Of a stretch of DNA of 64,000 bases, positions 34,219 through 46,830 are shown in pieces. The notes below the pieces were generated by a model. It worked only from the letters and a program-made list of their open reading frames with translations, did no database searches and was not told the DNA's origin. The stretch comes from Tretioscincus oriximinensis. Lineage: Eukaryota > Chordata > Lepidosauria > Squamata > Gymnophthalmidae. A program made the position numbers and the translations under genes. The DNA lies in NCBI GenBank assembly GCA_022410635.1, contig JAJVDF010000362.1, positions 261,064-325,063 on the forward strand. The letters are read 5' to 3'. How positions within the stretch are numbered: position 1 is the first letter of the stretch; each line of letters begins with the position of its first letter.

Positions 34219-34366
34219 TTGCTTCCAGACATCACTTATTTATTCCACTGTAGTTTGATATTCTGGACAAAAACATGGATAATCTGGGGGGGAAAGCACA
34301 GTACACACTATGTTTTATTCCAGCATGCCCAAGTATAATTGAACAAAGGACATGTGTCTGGATTCA
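34219..34366. mobile_element. MITE of the 19.3 kb family
   Basis: The left end TTGCTTCCAGACATCACTTA, then TTTATTCCACTGTAG, and the right end GACATGTGTCTGGATTCAA are imperfect inverted repeats. The interior GTTTTATTCCAGCAT matches the family motif. Confidence 0.6.
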
Positions 34367-36733
34367 AACCAGGCATTTCCTTAAATATTAAAAACATACA
34401 TACTTTATCTCTCCCTGATAACTTTCACATGTAGTTCATATATATTCACATGTATGATGTGTGTATGTGAGTGTGTTTGTTTGGGGAATGGCCATGAAAC
34501 CAAAAAATGAAATAGATTGTAATTAAGTGCTTATAAGTATTGTATTTAAATTGTTTTGTTTGCCTTTTGTGTGTGTGCAATAAGTTCATTTAGCTNTTGC
34601 TAAACAAACCTATGCAGCTTTAAGAATGGATGAAACTTTTTCCCTATGTCCTTCTCATATATTTCAATCTTTTCTATCATTNGATTCTAACATATTATGT
34701 CTTCAGTTAAAGACATCGAAGTGCAAAAACAAATATTATTGTCAAATCAGTTTCCTCCCAACTTGCTCCATTTCCGAAAAGGTGGATAAAAATAAAATAT
34801 TTAAATATTTCTTCAAATCAGTTAAAATACTTGTTACGTTCAGCACAATTTTTAAAATTATAAATGAATAAATTAAACAAAAAGCACAATGGTTGCGTGT
34901 TCTTGCACAATTAAGAAGAAAAACATTATTACTAGTTTCATCATTTTTACCAGTTTCTTCAGTGTATTGCTTTTATATAGTTTATTTATGCTTTTTGATT
35001 TTGAAAGAAATAGTCATATGGTAATTGCTATTTCTTTTCTATTTGTCTTGTAACACTACATTAAACATTTGCACGAACTGAATAGCTTTTAATTGTGGAC
35101 AAGTAATTCATACTTGAATTGAATATTTTTATGTGCAAATTAAATCGTACACATAAATGAGTTTTCTTCTTGATTTCCAAATAAAGGACTTTTAAGAAAT
35201 CTGGAGGAAGATATGGGAACTAATAAATTGTAATAAATTTATTGTAACAAATACATATAAATGTATATTGTTTTGAGCAACCTAATGTTTTACATTTGCT
35301 ATTGTAACTAAGATATTACTGACATATGAGAATCTTCATTTGGATGCCAAATAATGTTAAATTCAAATATTGCATACTGCTTTGTCAACTATAAAATGAA
35401 AATAGAAGACAATTAAGCAAATGTCCATCAATTTCAAGCAAATGAATTTAAACATAGAAATAGATTTGTACAGTGCCACATTAATGATTTATACAGGTTT
35501 CGTGTATAACAATTAGGAGCAAGGGATGGAAACATGACCAGGGATNTTATACAATCATCTCAAATGTACAGTCAGCAGATTTTTTTCTGCCATCTTTAAT
35601 GTTTATATTGATCTATTCATTGAACTAAAAATGTTGGGCTTACCATTTCATTATGTTGTTATTGTCTTTTAGAAGTAAAATTCTTATTTTGTTACAAACT
35701 TCTGTTGTAGTTGTTGCTCAGTGAATTTTTTTTTTGTATTAGCAAACTTTCCATTTCTTATGCTATACAGAGTAGCTTATATGTGCAATAAATATTCCCT
35801 CTTTTGAAAGAAGCAGCCTTTTCCATCATGTAACATCATTTATCATAATTATGAGAAGATTTTCCAGAGGTACGTGTATTTCTTCTGCCATATATTTCAA
35901 TCCAGATAATGTCAATAAAATAATTAAATTATTGTTTCAAAATATTCCAAATTCTGAATATTTTGAATTGGATGGAATAAAGTTGCTTTCAGTGTTCCAT
36001 GAACAGATCATGTATGTGTGTAGATTCCATTTCTGCAAGATTGGTCTCTGAATAATTCATGAACAAAACATGCAAAACAATCTGGAGTTTGGCAGATGAT
36101 CTTCTGATACAAGAATGAACTTGTTTCACTTACAGCTTTAGTTTCAGAGAAAGATTTTTTCTTTTGTTGCATGTGTATATTTGGTTCAATCTTGAATAAA
36201 CAATTTACTGTGAGGGAACTGCATCAATAGATGATTTATTCAGCACATAATGCAAAATGCATAGAACATTTGTTATTAGATAGCAGGAACAACAATCTAA
36301 GCCAGATATCTACTGTATGTCAAGAAAGCAGTTATCAGGCACATAGTGCTCAAAGAATAATGTGGATGCCTTGAAATCAAAGTAGCTCACTTGGAGCAGC
36401 CAAGATATCCTGCTTTGACCCCTTGGTTTCGATCACCAGATGGTGAGTCAGATACAGTCTCTATAGCTGTAATGAATAAAATCAAAAGTAAAGTCTCTGA
36501 GATGGCTTTTAGAGCTGTTGGAAGTGGGATTACCAAAGCACAGGTCTATCACATTCCATAAGAAAACTAGGAATGAGAATAAAGGATCCATATGCTACTT
36601 CTTTTGAGATGCTTCTTTTGTTTGTTGTAAATGAAGTCTTAACTTCTTATATATTATCTTTCTGAACCCATTGGCTTTGAACTCTGGCTCAATATCTGTG
36701 TATATGTGATTCCCAGAATTTTTGCAAGTAACT
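34367..36733. other. Long AT-rich stretch without recognised features
   Basis: 2.4 kb with no gene or clear repeat. The stretch 35030-35170 (TTTTAATTGTGGACAAGTAA and similar) is relatively complex and could be conserved, but there is no direct support. Confidence 0.35.
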
Positions 36734-38912
36734 GAACATAAGAAGAACCATACTGTATCAGGCCACAGCCCATCAAGTCCAGCATTCTNTGTCACAGATG
36801 CACCTGGGCAGTCCGAACAGAGGAAAGCAAAATAAGCACCTGTTCATGACTCCCTGCAAATGGTATTTCAAGAGTCCTGCCTGTTGTTCCACCCTGGAGG
36901 TAACATCCAGACATCCATCCTAGTATCCATTTATACCCTTGGTGTCCATGAACCTGTCTAGTCCTGTCTTGAAACTATCCAAGCTGTTAGCTACTACTAC
37001 CTCTTCAGGAAATAAATTCCACAGGCCGATGACCCTCTGGGTGAAAAAATACTTTCCTTTGTCTGTTCTCACTTTTCTACCAAACAGTTTTAAGGAGTGC
37101 CCTCTGGTCCTTGTGTTGTGTGAGAGAGAAAACATTTTTTCTCTATTCACCCTGTCGATCCCATGCATGATTTTGTACACTTCAATCAGATCACCCCTCA
37201 AACGTCTCCTTTCCAGGCTGAAGAGGCCCAGACGTTGCAGCCTTGCTTCGTAAGGGAGGTGCTCCAGACCCTTAATCATTTTTGTTGCCCTTTTCTGCAA
37301 CCTTCTCCAGTTCCAAAATATCCCTCTTGAGATGTGGTGACCAGAATTGAACACAGTATTCCAAATGTGGCCTCACCACAGATTTATAAAGAGGCAAAAC
37401 AACATTTGCTGACTTGTTTTCGATTCCTTTCCTAATTATCCCCAACATGGAATTTGCCTTTTTTGCTGCTGCTGCACACTGGATTGACATTTTCATTGAA
37501 TTGTCCAGCAACACCCCAAGATCCTTTTCTTGCTCGGTCACAGAAAGCTTGGTTCCCATCAGGTGGTAGGAGTATTTTGGGTTCTTTGCTCCAATATGCA
37601 TGACCTTGCACTTGCTTAAGTTGAAGTGCATTAGTGTCGTCAGCAAACTTGGCTCTTCACTATTTACCTCGGCATCCAGATCATTTATAAATATATTGAA
37701 AAGCATGGGTCCCAGTACAGATCCCTGGGGTACCCCACTTCTTACCTCTTTCCACTCATTGAACTGTCCATTTAATACTACCCTCTGTTTTCTATCTTTT
37801 AGCCAGTTTCCAATCCAGGACAAAGTCTGTCCTCTTATACCATGAGTATGGAGCTTTTTTAGAAGCCTTTGATGAGGGACTTTATCAAAAGCCTTCTAAA
37901 AATCTAGATAGACAATATCAACTGGATCCCCTTTATCTACATGTTTGTTAACACTCTCAAAGAATTCTAGCAAGTTGGTAAGGCAAGATTTACCTTTGCT
38001 GAAGCCATGCTGAGTTTCATTCAGCAGTGCGTGCTTCTCCATGTGTTTAGTAATTTTGTCCTTAATTATGGTTTCCAACACTTTACCTGGAATTGATGTT
38101 AAACTGATGGGTCTATAATTTCCGGGATCACCCTGGGATCTTTTTTTGAAGATTGGTGTTACGTTAGCTACCCTCCAATCTACTGGTACTATGCCTGATC
38201 TTAAGGAAAGATTAAATATTTTGGTTAGAAGTTCAGCAATTTCGCATTTGAGTTCTTTAAGAATTCTTGGGTGAATGCCGTCTGGCCCTGGGGATTTATA
38301 AATGTTCAGCTTATTTAGGCTAGCAAGGACCTCCTCCCTTGTTATCTCTATCCAGTTTAATTCCTCTGGTGTTCTTTCTGAGAAACTAAATCTGTTGCGG
38401 GCAAATTCCCTCCGTCTTCTTCCTTGAAAACTGAAGCAAAAAAATTAATTTATCCTCTCTGCAATNTCCACGTCCTCCTTGATTATGCCCTTTTGTCCAT
38501 TGCTGTCAAGTGGTCTGACTGCTTTCCTGGTAGGATTCTTATTTCTGATATATTTGAAAAANTCCTTATTTCTTTTAATATTCTTTGCAATGTGCTCCTC
38601 AAAGTTTTTCTTTGCATCCCTGACTACCACCTTGCNTTTGGTTTGCCACAGTTTGTGCTCCCTTCTGTTCTCCTCACTAGGATAAGCCTTCCACTTTTTA
38701 AATGAATTTCTCTTCATTCTAATTACTTCCTTTCCTGCAGAGGTAAGCCATAAGGATGTCTTCTTGGACTTGGCAGAACCCTTTCTTCTCTTGGGAATGC
38801 ATTTTATTTGAGCTTCCAATATTGTATTTACAAACAATTTCCACGCTTTTTGAAGGGACTGGACTTTTCTCACTTTCCCTTTTATTTTATTTTTTACCAT
38901 TTTCCTCATTTT
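36734..38912 (-). mobile_element. CR1 LINE, longest copy, 2.2 kb, RT deleted
   Basis: The 3' end is at 36734 (CATAAGAAGAACCATACTG). On the minus strand: C-terminal region 36920-37354; RT palm and thumb 37272-37823 with [11 protein letters not shown]; RT N-terminal block 37896-38081 with Asp-Ile-Val-Tyr-Leu-Asp-Phe; EN-RT linker 38445-38909. The Phe-Ala-Asp-Asp codons (37635-37646) lie in a shifted frame, and about 125 bases just after them are deleted (junction 37631/37632) relative to the 7.8 kb copy, so catalysis is lost. The 5' part (EN) is missing. Confidence 0.95.
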
Positions 38913-41876
38913 GGGACAATCAAGATTTCATCCTGGTCTTTCCAATAGCCAGTGACACTTTGGGCCTATTTGTATGATCAGTTCTGGGTGCAACTACCCA
39001 CAGCCTGATCAGCATGTTCTAGTGCTCAAGGTAAGGTTGGATGGCTTTATTTAGTCAGCTATTGATATATTCTTTAGCGTCCCACCCCATTCCCCACCTA
39101 ACCAGCAAATAAAAAGGCTAAATATGTATTATATTTTAGCAATATAAATATACTATAATTCAAGCTGGAATGTAATTGAACATAAAGAATTAAAGAAATG
39201 GCAGTTTCACATAAAATCACTCATAATGCTTATTTTGTGAAAGCCTACCAAGGGGGAGATTGAAGCATATAATGTATCTGTTTAGATGTCTTTTGAAGAA
39301 TTAATTATAACCTTTAAAGTGTGTTCTCTTTAATCTTAAAAAGAAAAAAAAAGAAAACCTAAAAGGATCATTACTATAGAAAACATATTTAATATATATA
39401 TATAGTTTGGCATTTAATATTCATGGATTTTGTATTTTTTTTCTGATTATGTCCAGTTTCATTTGTAAGTAGGATAGCAAAGGTGGAACAATTGAGGAAC
39501 AATTTATCCATTGAAATCCCTGCTTAGTTTCTGATTCTTTAAAAAATCTGTACATCTTTTTAACCTCATGATTCCACTGTAATGATGTTGTGCATTCCTC
39601 TGAGATAGGTTTAATCTTTAGCCTGTGATAGATTCATGGCTCAATGCATCATTGGATAAGCTGAAGTGTGCATTTTGGCTCAGATATACTGTATCTGAAT
39701 GAGTGAATCTTTCTCCAATGTTACCTAAAGACTACCTAAAGGGACTATCCAACCATTATTTCCATTTCTGGCATGATAAAAAGTTTATGCTGCCATTTTT
39801 GTCAGCCTATACATACAGTTGTTTTGATGGTTTTTACACTTAAAATTTCACAACACTTGGATAATATGAGATGTTGTCTTTCCATCAAAACAAAAACACC
39901 CTCCTCCTATTGTTCTTTGTGTGATCCAACTTCTGAGTAGATTAGAAATTGACATCCTGAAATAACCATTGTCACTAAATGTATCTTGAGAATTCCTGTG
40001 CAATTATCCAGATGGTCCAAGCAGGGCTGTTATAATGGCATAGTAGCACCACAGAGTAAGTAAGGCTTTCAGAGTTCTTTAACACCTTCTCCTCTATCAA
40101 TTTGTCCATTCCTTAAGATCAGCAGAGGAGGTCTTCCTGGTTGTATCACTGTGCTTGGCTGTTCCCTGGGAGCCCAGGGCAGGGTCTTCTAGGTAGTTGC
40201 CCCCAGACTATGAAATAGTTTTCTTCTTGAGGTGTGTCATTCATGAGCACTGTATTAATAATCTTTGAAAACACACCACTATAACCCAGCCTTTCAAAAA
40301 ATACTCTTCCTTCACTATCAGCTATTAATTTAAAATGTTGATTTTATATTGCTTTTATTGTTATCTGTTTTGAGATTTTTGAGTATGGGGCAGGATATAA
40401 CATAAATAAGTAAATTTAATAATTTAAAAGCTATGAAGAAAAAGTGTTACAATGGGCCATTAGAATGCTGCCGTAAAACATGTGGCAAAGAAGCCACTGT
40501 GTTTCTACCATGGTTTCCTAAAAACACTGTTAGAATGCAGCNGAAGTCAGCTATCGAGATGGACTGTTTGCATGTATATAGCTAATAAAAATTTATGAAT
40601 AACTGACAGTCAGAAATGCACAACGCTTTTTCTATGTTGCCCATGTAAAAGCAGTAGAAATAAATNTAAAGAAAAAATCAATTCAAGCTATTCATATGGA
40701 ATTGAATAGTTATTCCTTCCACATGCAATATGAAACTCATCCTGACATCCATCCTGAAACTCAGAAGCGAATAATCAACAGTCAGTAGGATTCNATTGTG
40801 TATTGAAGACAGAGCATTTCCTCACTGTTCTGATGTTCAAAACACTTGTCAGGAATACATTTATATTTTAATGATTTTGTTAAAGCTTAAATGAAGGAAC
40901 TTTTTCAACATGATTTTTTCCCTACACATCACAAAAAAACCCAGCTTCTTATTAACAATGCTGGATGATTTAAAGGTTTGTAAAGTAATTCTGAAAATCT
41001 GACAAAAAAGAAAAAAGGAGAACAAACAAATACAAACAAAACAGGTAAGGTAGATGCCATTACACAGTTGTTTTTCAGTTAGCAATTTCAATTAATTTGC
41101 AGTGCAAAAGCAAAGTACTGAATGCATTGAGCGAAATGCTGACCTTTTCTCATTACTTTGGCAGAGAAAAAAAATCTTTTATATAGCAATACACTTTAAT
41201 TTTATTCTATCCTTAATATTTGAACAACTGAAAGATGGCTCCAGCTGTATACTGTATTTCCTCCCCCTTGGCTGTTATCTTACTTTGCTTTGTAGCTGGG
41301 CTCAGATTCATCTATATAATAAGGTCTTATCTTAAGCTCTGTTTTAGTTTTGCTTGTCTTAGGTGCCAAACATTTTAATGGCACGATAGAGCATGCTGGT
41401 AAATCACCTTATTCTGTCTCAATTGCATATAAAGCTCAGCAATTTTTGCTCTCAAATTCTAAAGAGGGAAAAAGTGAAAACACATTTGGACTAATAACAG
41501 TATTTAAAAAAGAGTGATATGGGATTACTTCCCAGCCATCATTCATGTTTCTGACCTATAAACGAATAATATGAGCACATGCTTTTTATACCAGAATTTA
41601 AAACATATATTACTACTTTTAATCCTGTGATTAAAAAAATAAGGAAGACAAGTAAACACCCATGAATAGAATACTTTTTGTGATGGATTTTTTCAGCAGC
41701 ATTTTTTTTTATCATGTTCTGTGATGCACCTTGAAAACTTTGGACTAAAGCCATGATATAAAATTTTAAATAGATCAATAAACAAACTTGATACACAGAA
41801 TGGACTGTGGGAGATCATTGGAGATTTGCAGTCATTAATAGAAGTGTGCATGGAGCACCTGCATAAATGAACAGTA
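38913..41876. other. Unassigned AT-rich stretch
   Basis: No gene recognised. 41045-41250 (TTTCAATTAATTTGCAGTGC and neighbours) has the dense texture of a conserved non-coding element, which is unproven. Short AT microsatellite (ATAT)n near 39391. Confidence 0.35.
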
Positions 41877-42545
41877 GAATCATAGAATCAAAGAGTTGGA
41901 AGAGACCTCTAGGGCAGAGATGTCAAANTGGTGGCCCTCCAGATGTTCCTGAACCACAACTCCCAACATTCCATTTGGTTTAGCAGAGTGGAGTACAGTG
42001 CTGGGAGTGGAATGGAATGTTGGGAGTTGTGGTTCAGGAACATCTGGAGGGCCACCAGTTTGACATGCCTGCTCTAGGGTCATTGGGTCCAACTCCCTGC
42101 TCAATGCAGGATTCATTAAACCATCCCAGACAGTTGACTGTCCAGTCTCCGTTTGAAGACTTTCAGTGAAGGCAAACTCACCACCTCCTGTGGCAACCTG
42201 TTCCACTGGTTTATCACCCTGACTGTTAGGAAAGTTTTTTTGATATCTAATCTAAATCTACTCCCCTGCANTTTCATCCCATTATTTCTAGTCCTTCCAT
42301 GTGTCAATGAGAACAAGGCTGATCCCTTTGCTCTATGACAGCCATTCAGATATTTGTAGACAGCTATCAGGTCTCCTCTCAGTCTTCTCTTTTGCAGACT
42401 AAACATCCCTAGATCCTTTAACCGTTCCTCATAGCACATGGTTTCCAGACCACACACAATCCTTGTAACTCTCTTTTGAACTGGCTCTAGTTTATCAATG
42501 TCCTATTTAAATTGGGTCTCCCAGAACTGAATACAATATTGCATG
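41877..42545 (-). mobile_element. Avian-type CR1 3' end, split by a hAT MITE
   Basis: The 3' tail TAGAATCATAGAATCA (reverse complement of the ATTCTATGA-type CR1 tail) is at 41877. C-terminal codons at 42116-42457 contain Arg-Leu-Lys-Asp-Leu-Gly-Met-Phe-Ser-Leu, Arg-Arg-Leu-Arg-Gly-Asp-Leu-Ile and Trp-Asn-Arg-Leu-Pro. It is a different CR1 subfamily from those at 7.8 and 36.7 kb, with one undetermined codon and 5' truncation near 42545. Confidence 0.92.
41915..42071. mobile_element. hAT-type palindromic MITE with 8-bp target duplication
   Basis: 157 bp. The left CAGAGATGTCAAANTGGTGG and right CAGGCATGTCAAACTGGTGG (reverse-complemented) begin inverted arms of about 58 bp that include CTCCAGATGTTCCTGAACCA and CAACTCCCAACATTCC. 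CTCTAGGG is repeated at 41907-41914 and 42072-42079, the 8-bp duplication expected for hAT transposons. Confidence 0.93.
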
Positions 42546-43661
42546 GTTATAACAATAATTGGTTAGTTGCCTTTGAAATATGAATGTGTTGCAAGTTTTG
42601 ACTCATAAATAAATCTTGTCTTTTTTGTTAGGTCAAAGCTTTGTTTGTCATCCTTGATAGATGGCAAAAGCAAACAATGACCCACAAGAACTCCTGCAGT
42701 GCCAGTCACGTGCCAGAACATAATAAAATTCATGTTCTAAAGTGTTCCTGTAACCAAGAAAGTGGTCATCCTACAACTTTAGTATATAATCTGAACATGT
42801 TCTTTATATGTAATACAAACAACAAGGTTAACCAATAAATTAATGCAATAGTTGAATTTAAAATGAACATTATTAATAATACAAATAATGTTCATCGAAA
42901 CCATATTTGACTATGTTCTTTTTTCTTTTTTTTATACAGTTTGAGCAACGATCTAATAAAACTTTTTCCAGCTTGCTATCATGTTCCAAGCCTTTCTTCA
43001 GATCTTAAAGTGAAATTTGCAGTGATGAATTTTACCTCTCTCTTCAAGTCTTCAAGTTCATCTTTATTTTCTGAAGCAAAGTGAAATGTAGCTAAAGTGG
43101 TTTCCTGGGCTCTCCATTTTCNGGATAATCATTTTATTTTTTTAATTATTAATATTTTTCAAAGTACTTCATTTAATTCTGTCAAACTTTTATTCTTTCT
43201 GAATACATGGAATGATCCATGAGCCAACTTGTGTGTGGCAATTGCTATAGCAAAAGGAAAATAAAATCCCATGGTTTACAGCTCCCAAAGCTTCACACCT
43301 GGAAAGAATATTTATTTGCATCAAAAATTTCCAGAAATTAGACTTTTCATAACAGGTCAGAAATTACCTTACAAGTTGGTATGTAAGGTGTGTTCTCCTT
43401 CTTCTATCACTATATACAATAAGATATTTTTCAACAACCAGTCTAAGTTGCATTAGAAGAGATATAGAAATAGTTTAAGAGATCTCTGCAGAATGGCTGG
43501 AGTGACCCAAGAATTTGGTGGGGTTGGCTGCATATAAATGCACAACCCTAGGAACAACTAGGCAATAAATGTATGGCACAGATGCCAGGTTTCTATATGT
43601 TCCTTTTACTTAGAAACTCTGAATCCTATACCCTTCCTTCCAAAGTGAACACACAAGGACT
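42546..43661. other. Unassigned sequence with an 11-bp hairpin
   Basis: A perfect inverted repeat TGAACATTATT/AATAATGTTCA lies at about 42863-42893. Otherwise no gene or repeat recognised. Confidence 0.4.
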
Positions 43662-44125
43662 AGGATCACACTACGTTAAACATGTGTGAAAAAATGTGAA
43701 GTGGAAAAGGAATTCCTGCTGCAATTTATGTGTGTGCACAAAACCATTTTAATCTCTGCACATGAATAGCTGGAGGTCTTCTGGGAAAGGCAGAAGACTC
43801 TTATCTGCTGCAGCACAAAAGCAAGGGTCCAAGCAGATCTCATGCCTTCCCCCCCAACCACCTTTTTTTCTGCAGACCTTTTTGTGCCTCTGGCTGAATT
43901 TTTCTCCCCAGCTCAGCTGATCTGAGCTCAGCTCTGATCTCCAGGAAAAAAGATGGGGTGATATCTACTTAGATCTCCTGCTGCTATGGACCCCAACATT
44001 TGTTTCTGCAGCATTTTGGAGTCTTTCTGCCTTTCCCAAGAAGACCCCCAAGGCCCAGACCTCCAGTAAAATCATCGCCAGAGTGCACTTAGTTCAAATT
44101 ATGTTAAACTGCACTTGCAACAGAT
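43662..44125. mobile_element. Long palindromic element (MITE candidate)
   Basis: The left arm near 43772-43850 (GAGGTCTTCTGGGAAAGGCA then GAAGACT, CTGCTGCAG, GGGTCC.AGCAG, AGATCT) is inverted in the right arm near 43970-44055. Outer GTTAAAC motifs at 43676 and 44103 also pair. About 460 bp, no coding capacity. No target duplication identified. Confidence 0.6.
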
Positions 44126-45239
44126 TTCTGAGCATTCACTGTTCAGAAAATGGATTGCTGTTCGTACTGCCCATGGTGAAAACATTTTCCATTTGGATTA
44201 TATGAAAAATGGTTGTGCTCAGGTTAGCTCCAAACAGCTTTGGCACCTTTTTTTTTTCCTTTAGTCAGGACAGAGCCAAGAAGGAAAACGGTAGTTTGTG
44301 TTGTCCTGTCAAAATATGTTGAAATAAATAAATAAAAAGAAATAGAAGACACAGAAAATAAGGAAATAATCACATACAATATGTAGCTTAATAAATACTA
44401 ATTCATTTAGATAGTATCATTCCTACTTTGTTGAACCTAACTATCTCCCACAAAGGCTTAATAAACAATGGTGTTGTTTGTTGTTTGTTTTAATTGGTTA
44501 TTTAGCTATACATCCACAGCTTCCCTGTCACTTACAACATTAGGGTGGAAAGCACTAAAACCAGATGATATAGCCAACAATTTAAGGATGAAATAGTTAG
44601 CAGTATTTGTTGTATTCCTGTAATTCTCATTTTTTTTTCAAATTCTTTGGTTACGTATCCTGCATATAACACTNAGTTTGCCATTCCATGAGTGTAAAGA
44701 ATGGAAGATCTTTAGTACAGTGGAAGAAAACCCTTAGATCTAATAGAAATATATAGGATCAGCATAAACAAAGAAGAATTGCACACTGTACCTTTCACCT
44801 ATGGGTTATATCCCTAGTTTGTGTCTGGCTTCAAATCCATCAATACTGAGCATTCAGTCCAGCTGTTGCCTAGTATTTCTGAAATGACCAGGAAGGAGAA
44901 GGTCATAGAACATCAATTTTATGGAGGTCCTTTTCTTATATCATATAACAAGTAGTATCGATATAATTTCCAGAGATAGAGATTTTCAACAAAACTGGTT
45001 AGAGGCCATAAAGGTCATGTGAATCATATTTCTTTTTAACCCATAGAGGTCAAAAATGAATCACAAAGCATGGGAGAGTGTTGTTAAGGAGGGGGGCACT
45101 TGCTATATCTGCTATGAATGTAAGATTTTGGTACACAGGTTCCACTTGCTCTGCTGCCACACATCAAAATAAGGAGAAAAAAATTCTAACTTTTGAAAAA
45201 TATGTACTTAAACCATGTTTAGATTGAAAAACTTATTTG
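44126..45239. other. Unassigned intergenic sequence
   Basis: No recognisable feature. Confidence 0.35.
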
Positions 45240-45425
45240 GTAGTCTCCTTGTTTCATTCCACTCTCATCCTTAAAGCCAGCTGGATGACCTTGGGCTAGC
45301 CACAGTTTTTTAGAACTCTCTCAGCCCCACCTTCTTCACAGTGTGGAGAAAGCAACAATAGCTATGCAAGCTGCCTTTCGGTCAAACGGGAATTATAAAT
45401 AAATGTTATTATTATAAATATTATT
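45240..45425 (+). mobile_element. Sauria-type SINE, 3' part
   Basis: AAAGCCAGCTGGATGACCTT, GGGCTAGCCACAG, then CTCTCTCAGCCCCACCTTCT is the SINE body also seen at 18.66 kb. It ends in AATTATAAATAAATG followed by a short (ATT) run. Confidence 0.85.
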
Positions 45426-46259
45426 GTTGTTGTTAGCTTAAACAAGTAACATGCCAGCTTTATTTCAGAAGCAGAATGAAAGAGCAATAAATGGACCCAA
45501 AGCTTCCATAGCAAGTCAAAGTCAGTTAGATGCNAACACATCTACATAGTCCACAAAGGCCATGCGAGCTGTGTTCTGGGATTATGGAATGTGATGACCA
45601 AATAGACCTAAACCTGGCTTACGTCTGGACATGGAAACTGCACAAGGTAAAACTCTAGCAGGCAAGCATGCTAAAATGGTCTTCCTTGTGGCCTAACTGT
45701 GTAAGATTGTTGGTGCTATGATGAAGACAGATGGTGGAAGGAATGGATCCGGATCCATCCTAGACTTCTGCAATATTTCTCTCAATTCCGGGAAATACTT
45801 CTGAGCCATTTCTGGAGTTGCAGTAAAATGTTCTCTGAGGCTGAAATACTATTATTCCATGGCTTTGAATTTAGACTGGGAAAAGCTGATAATCTGCCAG
45901 GGAACCACTTATATGTTCTGCAGCACCTATATGGCCTAATTGGTCTGAATGTGCTTTGTAGCACACACCAGAAATGTGTGTGGAACCTGCCAATGGTGCA
46001 AACTCTTCTCCTCCTCTCTGTTATTCACAAATTGTTTATTGCATCCAATGCAATAATTTACTAGCTTTTTTCTTCATAAATCAATTGTGTGTTTGAAAAG
46101 TGTAATCTGTAACAAGATCCCTGTGGACTATGATATTTGCCATTGAGAAATGTTGGGTCTATGCACTAGATTGGTCTTCAGAATGCCATGTCTCTCTTAG
46201 AATGCTCTAGTTGCATGGGGCTAAACTTTGGAGTGATCACCTTGCAGCACCAGAGAAAT
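45426..46259. other. Unassigned intergenic sequence
   Basis: No recognisable gene or repeat. Confidence 0.35.
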
Positions 46260-46410
46260 CATGGATGTGTCCAGAAGTCACTTACTCATTCCACTATATT
46301 TTGATAAATGAGAATAAAGCACTGTCTGGACTGCTTCATTTCAAAATATTCATGCTTTATTCCAGAATATCCAACTATAAAGGAATAAATAAGTGACAGC
46401 TGGATGTAAC
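46260..46410. mobile_element. MITE of the 19.3 kb family
   Basis: The left end CATGGATGTGTCCAGAAGTC and the right end GTGACAGCTGGATGTAAC are inverted. Inside, TTCCACTATA and GCTTTATTCCAGAATAT match the 34.2 kb copy. About 151 bp. Confidence 0.65.
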
Positions 46411-46520
46411 TTATTTCGAGGATGTTCTGCATTAAAAAATTTCTCAGCTAGATCCATTTTGTCAGGCCTATTGAAATAGAAGGTTTCTGGGTGCACTGTG
46501 GAAATATAGCCTATTGCCAA

Positions 46521-46830
46521 GAAGAAGAAGAANTGGGTTCTTATACCCCACTTTTTCTCACCTTTCAAAGGGACTTAAAGTAGCTTACAAAGGTATTTTG
46601 CCCAGAGGCTTACATTCTATCTTCCCCATCAGGCTGTGGTGGTTCCCATGTATCTACTTTCAGTCAGTTGCAATTTCTTGCAATTCATGCTTTCAAATAG
46701 CTGGGTTGGCTAGTGGAAGGTGCTCACCCCTCCCCATGTCTGACATACTGCTTCAAAACCCGATCTCTCAGATGAGAGACGGTTCCCTAAGCGACCAAAC
46801 CACTCATGCTCAACCTAGGCTAATCAACCC
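46521..46830 (-). mobile_element. tRNA-SINE (second subfamily)
   Basis: On the minus strand the 3' end reads AAAGTGGGGTATAAGAACCC then TTCTTCTTCTTC. The body GGTGAGCACCTTCCACTAGC and an A/B-box-like head (TGGTCGCTTAGGG, then CGGGTTTTGAAGC) lie upstream. The plus-strand copy at 56.1 kb shares the GGTGAGCACCTTC block. Confidence 0.75.

Noticed and set aside
36939..37253. 104-codon plus-strand frame
   Set aside because: Antisense shadow of CR1 C-terminal coding sequence.
40455..40560. Paired TTAGAATGCTGCC / GTTAGAATGCAGC motifs
   Set aside because: They look like MITE termini, but the intervening sequence does not pair and no duplication was found.
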